From Tetraselmis striata (lineage: Eukaryota; Chlorophyta; Chlorodendrophyceae; Chlorodendrales; Chlorodendraceae), in NCBI GenBank assembly GCA_006384855.1, contig VCJN01000341.1, forward strand, positions 1 to 64,000: 64,000 nt of DNA, given 5' to 3'. Numbering within the stretch: the stretch's first letter is position 1; each line of letters begins with the position of its first letter. Below, one piece after another: positions 55,972 through 64,000 of the stretch. Made by a program: the position numbers and the translations under genes. The notes below the pieces were generated by a model. It searched no databases. It saw nothing but the letters and a program-made list of their open reading frames with translations, and was not told the origin of the DNA.

Positions 55972-58900
55972 TCAGGCCTGCTCCGGGGCGCCCAGCCCCA
56001 GCAGGCGGGCCGCCTCCGCGCGCAGCTCCCCCAGCGGACGCGCCGCCGCCCCGCCGCCCGCCGCGCGCAGCACCTCCGCCGCCATCGCCGCCAGCCGGGC
56101 GCCGCCGACCTGCGCGCCGCCGCCGCCGCGCCCCGCCGGCCCGCCACCTCCGCCTCCAGGTCGCCCGCGCGCTGGCTGGCGCGCGCCACCACCGCCGGCG
56201 GCAGCCCCGCCAGCGCGGCCACGTTCATGCCAAAGCTGCTCTCCACCACGCCGGGTGCCAGCTTGTACAGAAACGCGATGCGAGGCGCCCCCGCCCCGCC
56301 CTCCCCCGCGGCCGCGTACGCCATGTGGTAGGCGCCCATGCGGCCGGGGAACGCGGCGGCCAGCGCGCCCAGCTGCGGGTAGTGCGTCACGAAGAGCGTC
56401 AGGCAGCGCTGCGCGGCGAGGAGGTGCTCCAGCGTGGCGGATGCGATGGCGACGCCGTCGTGGGTGGAGGTGCCGCGCCCCAGCTCGTCGATGATGACCA
56501 GGCTGCCCGGACCGGATGGCCAGGCGAGCAGGGGGGCCAGGGGGGTCGAGGGGGGGGGGGGGGAAGGTCAGTGCCCCCATGCGTCGTGCCTGGAGTTGGG
56601 GGGGGGGGGGGGGGGGGGGCGATGAGGCGCACCTGCGGGGGGTGGCGTTGGCCAGGATGAAAGACGCCTCGGTGAGCTCCACCTAGAGGCAGCAAGGGGG
56701 GCCCCGGGGGGAGAGGGGGGGGGGGGGGGGGGGGGGGGTCTGACTAGGCAAAGGTGTTGTGGGGGGGGGGGGGGGGGAGCGGAGGGGCAGATGGGCAATG
56801 AGGCGGCACTGGGGGCGAGGAGAGGGGAAGGGGGGGGAAGGGTGCCTGGAAGGTGGAGCGCCCGGCGGCGATGTTGTCGCTGGCGCCCATGCGCGTGTAG
56901 ATGCAGTCCACCACGTGCAGCTCTGCGGAGTCCGCCGGCACGTAGCACCCAATCTATGGGTGCGAGTGGGGGTAGCGGGAAGGAAGGGAAGGGGGCGCGG
57001 GGAGGGGGGGGGGGGGGGGGGCAGATCAGCCAGTCTGCAGACCATCGCCGGGAGCCAGGCGGGGGGAGGGGGGGGGGGGGAGGTGTTGACGGCCGCCGCA
57101 CCTGCGCCATCAGCACGATGAGCGCCGTCTGCCGGATGTAGCAGCTCTTGCCGCCCATGTTGGGACCCGTCACCAGCAGCGCCGACTGCCCGTCGCCGCC
57201 GCCGCTGAGCGCGGTGTCGTTGGGGACGCAGCCGCCGGGCAGCAGCGCGTCCATCATGGGGTGCCGCCCCCCGCGGATCCGCACGCGCGGCGCCGCGTCC
57301 TCTCCGACAAACGACGGGCGGCAGAAGCCGGGCGCAGAGGACACCTGCGGAGGATGTTGGGGGTGATGGACCTCAGCGTTGCCCACCACAGAGCCATCGA
57401 TCCCCGCCCCCCCCCCCCCCTCCCTCCTCCTCCGCCCCCCCCCCCCCCCCCCCCCAGAGCTCCTTGTATCCGCAGACCCAGTCCCCCTGACTCCCCCCCC
57501 CCCCCCCTCCTTCATGGTCGGAGGCTGCCGCCATCGCGCAGGGAGAATGATGCGCCTTGCTGAGGGATGTGGGACACTATGGTACATATTGCCGGATGCT
57601 GTCTGCCCCGGCGGGGGAGGTGCGGGTGAGGGTGAGGGTGGTGGATGAGGGCGATGCCCAGCAATACCGCCCCCTCCCTCCTCCCCAAGCAGCTGCCGGC
57701 ATCCAGCCCTCCATCATGCAGCCGAACCCGCCCGCCCAGCCACAGGCATGGCATGGCACGGCATGGGAGGGGATGGCATGGCATACCGCGCCCCCATCGC
57801 CGCCACCACCACAGACACGCGCCCTCACCTGGCTCAGGGACAGCAGCGCGTCCAGCTCGGACAGCGCCGCGGCGGCCGAGCGGAACTGGCTGTAGTGCAT
57901 CGCAAAGTCGTCCAGCAGCTGCAGCCACGCGGCCTGGGGAGGAGGGAGGAAGGCGGGCGGACAACGTCGGCACTCGGGTCGCCAGCGGTAAAAGGGGGGG
58001 CAGGGGGGTGGGCACCAGGTGGGCGGAGCCCAAGTAGGGGGGTGGGGGGGGAGGGGGGCGACCCACCTTGCACGCCTGGTGGCGCCGCTCCGCCGCCATC
58101 TCCAGCGCGTGGATTCCCTCCTTGACGGCGGGCGGGTGGTAGCGGTCCACCTTCTTGGTGCTGCACACCTTCGCCCAGCCCGCGGGCACCGCCGAGTCAG
58201 CGGGCACCTCGATCAGGTACTTGCCCTGCGCAGCCGCCCCCGCGGCAAGAGGGGGGGGGGGGGGGGCACTTCAGCGCTCGCCCACTCAGCCGCACCCCCC
58301 CGGCTTTGCGGGGGGAGGGGGGGAGGAGTCCCAACGAGGCTTTCACTGTTCAGAATCTTCACAAAACTGAGAGCAGACCCCGGGTGCAAACCCTGGGCCC
58401 CGGACATGTTCTGATACGGCAAAGGATGATCGCGCGAATGTGAGATGATGTACTACTGATAATACATGGCTTGCAGGTCCCCTGTCTAGATAGGGTCTCC
58501 GCAGGTGGTATATCATCTTACTACAGTGATGCTTTAAGGCAACACCCTAAACAAGCAGCCCCTGAGATGATACTGGTGAGGATGATGATGGGGGGGGAGG
58601 GGGGGGGGGGGTAAATGGTGATGATGAAATACACACTCCCACAAAAAAAACGATCGGAGCGGCGCCGAGCCACCGCCCGCCCCGCCCGGCGGACCCGGGT
58701 CCCTCCCCGGTGGCGGCGCGCCTGGTTGGCGATCTCCACGTAGTTGAGCGAGGGGCGGCGGGTGGCCGTGCGGAGGTCCTTCAGCACCGCCTGCAGCGCC
58801 GCCTCCGCGCCCGCCACCTCCGCGTGGCACTCAAACACCTGCATGCGCCGCACCCCGCCCCGCTCAGTCCGCCACTCTGCCACCAGAAGCCCCATTCAAC

Positions 58901-61900
58901 CCTACTCCTCCCCCGCCCCCCCCCCCCCCCCCACTGCCCGCCTGCCTACCTCTCCCTACCCTCATCATGCTGGCTGCTCCCCTCCCTTGTGAGTCTGGAG
59001 AGCATGAAGCCAATGCAAGGGGGGGGGGGGGGGGAGGGCAGCGCCTCGGGGAAGCGCTCCGCGCTGGTCATGAGCGCGATGAGGTCGTCCGCCTCCGCGG
59101 CGTGCTGGTTCATCTGGCCCAGCAGCTCCGCCGCCGCGCCCTCCACGCCGTCGTCCGCCGCAGCGGCCAGCAGCTCCCGCAGCAGCGCCGGCCCCACGCC
59201 CGCCAGCCGCCCCGCCGCCCCGCCACCGGCCGCCATCAGGCGCTCCGCACGGCTGGCCAGGCCCAGCGACTCGGGCAGGCCGGTGAAGGCGCGCAGCACG
59301 CGGACCGCCTCGGCGGGCGACGCAGTGCGGTGCAGCATGCGCGTCACGCCCGCCTCCAGGTCCGGCAGCCCCTGCGCCGCGCGCCACCAGGGAAAGGGGC
59401 GGGGGGGGGGGGGGGGGGGGGTTGTCAGGTCCGCCGGCGAGAAGGGCAGCAAGGGGCGGGACGAGAGGCCCACGCGCCGCTGCTGTTCAGCCAGCCAGCA
59501 AGCGGATGCAGCCTGAGGCCCCGCCCCCCCCCTGACTAAAGTCGGATCTATACTGCCACCGCAGCCGGCGAGGGGTGCCGGGCAGGGCAGCGCGGGGCAG
59601 TTTGCGCCCACCGCCCCGTCCCCCCCCCCCCCCCCCCCCCCTGCTGGGACGGTACCTGCCCCTACCACTGCCGCCATCCTACCGCTGCGTCCCCCGCGGA
59701 TGCCACACACCGCGGAAGCCACCACGCGGCCGGCTCCCTGGACGAACTGAGGCTTCCTCATGATAGCACGATTGCGCGTTCCGTGTTTTGATTCTCAACG
59801 TCCCCCCCCCCCCCCCCCCCACACCCACCCTTCCCCCCTCGCCCACTTGCCTCCGTCCCCGCTGACTGCGGAGTTGGCCGCGCAATGGCGGTCATCCAGC
59901 CCACGTTCCAAGGGCAAGGGGAATGGGGGTGGGGGTGGGGGAGGGGGGGAGAGGGGGAAAGGGGGGGCACCTTGAGGATGGCTGGCAGGCCGGCCAGCAT
60001 TGGGTCGCCGCCCTGCACACCCACCGCGCCGCGCAGCGCGCCCACCGCGTCCAGGCGACGCGTGATGTCCGGCAGGCGCGTCAGCGGGCGGCTCACCCAG
60101 CGGCGAAGCACGCGGCCGCCGCCCGCCGTCAGCGTCTGGGACAGCAGCCAGAGCAGCGAGCCGTGGTACGCGCCGTCGTCGCTGTTGCCCAACACCTGGG
60201 GGAGAAGGGGAGAAGGAGGGGGGGGGGGGGGGGAGGGGGGGGTGTCATCGTGGCACCGCCCAGCAGATGGATGCCTTGCCGCCTTGTAGGAGCGGGGGTT
60301 CGGGGGGGGGGGAGGGGGGGCAACCTCCAGGTGCGTCAGCGTGTTGGGCGTCAGCTGCATCTCCGCCTGCTCGTGCAGCGGCCGGAAGCAGCCGGCCTGC
60401 GCCAGCACGCGCTCCATGGACAGACCCCTGGGTGGGCGCGGGGAGTGGCGGCGCTCAGGCAAGCGGCGGGGTGGTCGGCGGGGGAGGGGGAGAGGGGGAG
60501 GCGGGGCGGGTGGGCCCAAGCCGGGGCGGGGATGCCCCACTTGAGGTAGTCAAACAGGTGGGCAAGGCCCTCCGCCTCGAGGTCGCTCAGCTCCATGGCG
60601 GCATCGCTGGCGGAGTGCTCCGCGAGGGCGGTCGCCACCGCGGTGCGGCCGCCCCCATTGGCGTACCTGCGGCCGCCCGCCCAGAGGGCAGCTCAGGCAA
60701 GGTCCCGCCCAGGCAGGCAGGCGCGGAGGGAAGGGGGAGGGGGCAATGGCGAGGAGAAGGAAGCAGCAGCGGGCGGAAGCTGGTGCATCCCGAGTCACTT
60801 TCACCAGCTACTGGATACCTCCACATGTGGGGAACTATGCGGAGCCACACTGGTGGTCAACCCGCCACACTTGCGCGAAACACTTGAAACACCAACTTTT
60901 CAAGGGAAAGGGGGACCGGGGGGCGGGACCCAGGAGAAAAGGGGGGGCGGGGGGGGGGGGGGGGGGGGACTTGTCGCGCTGGAAGTGCTCCACGCGGACG
61001 CCGCCAGATGCGGTCCACGCCGCCAGCAGCTTCTGCGTAGCGGGCGAAAGGCCGCTCGCGGGGAGCAGCACCTCCGCGGGGCGCAGCCGGAGGAGCGCCG
61101 CCTCCAGCCCCGCGCGCATCGGCCCCTCCCGCAGCACCCCGCTCTGCAGGGTGCCGGAGCTGCAGTCCACCGCCATCACCACCACATCCGCCGCCGAGGG
61201 CGTCATCGCCTGCCGCCAACCAGCGGGCCAACAGAAGCATGGTCACCACGGCATGGGCGCTGGGGTCATCTGAAGAGCATCGGGGCGCATTGGGCATTGC
61301 GGGTACAACATGGCCTGGGCGGTGCAGATGACAGCCCCCCCCCCCCCCCCCCCCCCCCCCCACCGTCCAGCCCAGCGCCGCCCAGGCACCAGCCGCAGCC
61401 CCACCTTCTCCAGCACGAGCACCAGCTGGCTGGAGGCGCCGCCGGCGGCGACGTCGCCCTGGGAGCCGGTGGAGTCGAGGCCGCCTGTCTCCACGTCGCC
61501 CGCGTCCAGCGTGGCGGGCGTGTACAGCGCGGTCAGCTGGCGCACAAAGGGCGCGCTGCGGTTGCTGCCCGCGGCCTTCAGCGCCGCCGATTCCATCTGG
61601 CGGACGACGCCCACCTGCAGGCGGGGCGTTTGGGGGGAGGGGGTTGGCGCAGCGATGGGTGGAGGCGAGGAGGCGCAGCAGGGTCGGCTGAACACTCGTG
61701 TCGCTGCATGGATGATCATGGCGGGGCAGGGCGCCCGTGCCTTGTGTCCCGCCTTGACGAGGCGGCGCACGTGCACGTGCAGGCGCTGCACCGGGATGGA
61801 AGCGGTGAGGAAGTTGTGGTCCGGGAAAGACATGATGTTGCACACCGCGGACGCGGTCTCGGCGTCGTCGCCGAAGAAGCGCATCTTGTAGCCCACCTCC

Positions 61901-62016
61901 ACCACCAGGAGCACGCCGGGGTGCTTTCGCTGCACAACGCCAGCCGCACCAGTCAGGCAGCACATCGGCGATGGGAAGTGTGGAATGGAGAGAATGGGGG
62001 AGCAAGGCGGAGCGCT

Positions 62017-62048
<32 letters not shown>

Positions 62049-62696
62049 GGACGGGGGGCACCCATGCAGTGATAGGCTGGGTAACTCCCCCACCTTGAGC
62101 TCCACCACCTGCTGCTCCAGCGGCGTCAGCTTGGCTCCGGGAGCTGGGTGGTTCTTCCCTCCGCCCGCGGTCTTGCCCTCCACCCGCCCGCCACCGCCGC
62201 GCGGCACGCCATTATCCACCAGCTTGCGCTGCAGCGCGGAGTGCCGCTGCGCGTCCCGGGGCGCCACCTCAGGCGCTGCTGTTGCTGCCGGCGGCCCCGT
62301 CGGGTTGGGTTGCTGAGGGGTGACGGAGGTGGGGACGACTGCCTCCCCGGCGTCCTCGGACAGCGGGGCAGAGGCGGCGAGCTCCGGCGCCTGCGCTTCC
62401 CCCGACGAGCGGAGCTTCTTATTGGCCTCGGGAGCAGCCGGCTGCACCGCCGGCACGGCGCGCCCGCCGGCCGGAGAAAGCCGCCGCTTTGTACCGGCCT
62501 GAGCCGGCTGCTTGCTAGGGGCGACCACCTCCGTTGTCTCCGCCGCTGCCACCGGCTGTTCCGCCCCGCCCCCCTTGCCACCCTCCTTCGCCGTTTCAAT
62601 CTCGGCTGGTGGTGCCGCGGGCTTTGGGACCTTGGCGAAGAAGCGCGAGAGGCCGGCCTGCTTGAGGCCGCCCCCGGCGCGCCCTCCTTCGGCCAT
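55972..62696 (-). CDS. MSH3: DNA mismatch repair protein MSH3 (MutS homologue)
   Basis: MSH3 pairs with MSH2 (MutS beta) in the nucleus to bind insertion/deletion loops. Exons on the minus strand: 62696-62094, 61929-61741, 61614-61405, 61209-60971, 60666-60541, 60427-60325, 60195-59971, 59371-59045, 58838-58722, 58225-58067, 57933-57829, 57344-57102, 56953-56846, 56682-56633, 56502-55972; about 1,110 residues, the usual length. The N-terminus has a PIP box (QAGLSRFF, residues about 13-20), then [12 protein letters not shown]. The mismatch-binding domain has [15 protein letters not shown], diagnostic of MSH3, then [14 protein letters not shown]. The ATPase has Walker [13 protein letters not shown], and Walker [14 protein letters not shown]. 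All exon phases fit. Four donors are GC (exons 2, 8, 9 and 13). Introns bear long C runs in the sense strand. The last exon changes frame near 56080-56110, from a short intron, sequence error or mutation. Confidence 0.93.
61979..62050. repeat. CT/GA dinucleotide tract in MSH3 intron 1
   Basis: About fourteen CT units at 62021-62048 within intron 1 (61930-62093). A simple repeat, likely length-variable. Confidence 0.85.
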
Positions 62697-62825
62697 GGCC
62701 TACCACCGCTGACTAGGCACGTAAGGCTGGAGCTGCTGTGCCGGCAGGCGAGCAGCGGTCGCAAGATCCGCGCTCTCGCCCCCGTGCTTGCCGAGGTCCG
62801 TGCGTGCCGAGGGCTGGCGCTCCGT

Positions 62826-62838
62826 TGGCGGATATATA
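62826..62838 (-). promoter_or_regulatory. TATA-like element upstream of MSH3
   Basis: TGTATATATCC on the minus strand about 135 bases upstream of the MSH3 ATG at 62696. It is the only AT-rich block in this GC-rich stretch and a fair candidate for the core promoter. Confidence 0.4.
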
Positions 62839-62839
62839 C

Positions 62840-63150
62840 AGCAGACGCGCAGCTGTCGCTCCAGCCACGACCCGGGCGATCACGCGCGCCTGCTCCCGCC
62901 CTGCCGACAAAAGACAACAGAACACGCTCCTTCCGAGGACAGCTGTCGATAAGGGAAGGCGCTGGCCGGGGTTGCTACTAGCCCGTCGTTGTCGGAGTGG
63001 CTGTCCTTCCGTCACTTGGTGGAGGCTAGTCAGTGACGAAGGCTGTGGACCCGCGCCGACTCGTTTGAATTTCTTGCATCTTATGAGCAGTAGCTGAAAG
63101 CACACCCGCACGCGCGCCTGCTCGCGGCGCGGCGCGGCGGTGGAGCATAT
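62840..63150. other. MSH3 upstream region, no gene seen
   Basis: GC-rich sequence without a convincing coding pattern. It ends at a sharp switch to AT-rich DNA at about 63145. Confidence 0.4.
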
Positions 63151-63608
63151 ATAAACAACAATCCTTAGATAATTATGAAGATTATATAATTATTGGTATC
63201 ATAATTGTGGACATATATATGCACAGCAGGTTAACATACATCAAGCCGCTAACCATATATTTATGTCAGACGGGTACCTCCTGTATAAGGCCACTCGGGA
63301 GTAAATTGTATGCCTTACCCCTTTTTTGGCGCCCCCATTTGTACTTCGTTGCTGGACGGTAAGTAATACTAATGTACTACAGTCCCCAGCAATGTTGTTA
63401 CGGTCTGTTATGCAGGTTTGAGTGGCCCCAGTGTGCCTCCGGCATGTTGCATGTGCTCTGCAGCCTACTTTAGGGAGCACAAAAGGAGGATATATAGGGG
63501 CATGTTGTTGGTATTGTGATGCCTCAAGGGGCATTATTTGTTGGGTTTACAACATTATTTTTGTTAGGAATTGAAAGTATAAAATAAATTATGTTACATG
63601 TGATAACA
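63151..63608 (-). mobile_element. Possible LTR, minus orientation
   Basis: On the minus strand the sequence from 63608 begins TGTTATCACATG directly after GGTCGGGGG, like a polypurine tract followed by an LTR, and contains a TATA-like CCTATATATCC near 63500. The other end is not defined, and no internal coding region is visible to the right. An old LTR relic is the best guess; ordinary AT-rich intergenic DNA is the alternative. Confidence 0.25.
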
Positions 63609-64000
63609 CCCCCGACCGTTGTGCGGCAACCTATGATACTTGCTACTTACTAACTATAAGCGCATGTACTCCACGGCACAAGTGCGCTTGAGGACCTCCT
63701 TTGCAAGGAGTAGCTAGGGCGCATGCTCCCCGTGGCCTCTTGATTGTTGGTTACTCGTCGTGTTCATGGGAGCAAGCAATGAGCAAGAGTTGGCAAGTGG
63801 CTTATTGCCGTTGGCTGCTTGGCTCCTAGTTGTTGGTTGCTAGCCCCGCTGCTCTATTGTTCACGTCAAGGTGGTTGTCCTCATCTAGCTCGTTTTTGCC
63901 ATGCTAGCGCTTTGCAGCCTTGGGAGCCCTCTTGGCCGAGGCTCTCTACTTGGCAATAGCATTCCGGATTTCCGAAGCACACGCACGCACTGCCACCGAT
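63609..64000. other. Non-coding sequence to the right edge
   Basis: No open frame of note. It contains short near-repeats (GTTGGTTAC and GTTGGTTGC; CTCCTAGTTG) and resembles the non-coding internal sequence seen near 41830-42600 in composition only. Confidence 0.3.

Noticed and set aside
55804-56660. Open frames on the plus strand across the MSH3 3' end
   Set aside because: They are antisense shadows of GC-rich MSH3 exons; the minus strand has the conserved ATPase motifs.
62840-64000. tRNA, rRNA or snRNA genes
   Set aside because: I saw no cloverleaf, box A/B pattern or conserved rRNA core here or elsewhere in the window; this was read by eye and a covariance-model scan would be decisive.

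Overview
The window is nuclear DNA of a GC-rich, intron-bearing eukaryotic microbe, probably an alga. Evidence: an intron-rich eukaryotic MutS homologue (MSH3), spliceosomal GT-AG and GC-AG introns, a DIRS-type YR retrotransposon, a LINE with RNase H, Copia-like remains, and many homopolymer G/C runs. I cannot fix the lineage from sequence alone; green alga and haptophyte both remain possible.

Layout. 1-6975: a 368-bp satellite array that runs off the left edge; each unit is itself a long imperfect foldback. 7365-9889: a decayed minus-strand gene with 2OG-Fe(II)-oxygenase-like features, then a small plus-strand two-exon gene behind a TATA box. 10579-38544: the centre of interest, a 27,966-bp element with 27-bp terminal inverted repeats (25/27 identical) and a 4-bp target duplication (ACGC), inserted in an older retroelement ORF. 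It carries two divergent intron-containing genes. The minus-strand gene resembles the DUF7869 family and is the candidate transposase. The plus-strand gene is a 23-kb N6/N4-type DNA methyltransferase gene whose N-terminal part is nine near-identical exon-intron modules. Introns of both genes are filled with a 24-bp hairpin-forming repeat whose core (GGGACAAAA) also lies near both ends of the element. A second transposon (29322-36557, TIRs about 60 bp, exact 10-bp target duplication) sits inside the methyltransferase gene.

38545-55890 is a nest of retroelements: a degenerate ORF1-like region, Copia-like LTR remnants, a LINE (RT, RNase H, CCHC, PD-(D/E)XK-like nuclease), and a DIRS-type element that looks whole and lies inside an LTR-like sequence. 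55972-62696 is MSH3 on the minus strand in about 15 exons. 62700-64000 is its upstream region followed by AT-rich sequence without a recognisable gene.

The element genes are decayed. In-frame stops in four non-retroviral genes are mostly TAG, and one has CAG at the same place in duplicated copies nearby. This fits either methylation-linked C-to-T decay or UAG read as glutamine. MSH3 shows no in-frame TAG, which favours decay.
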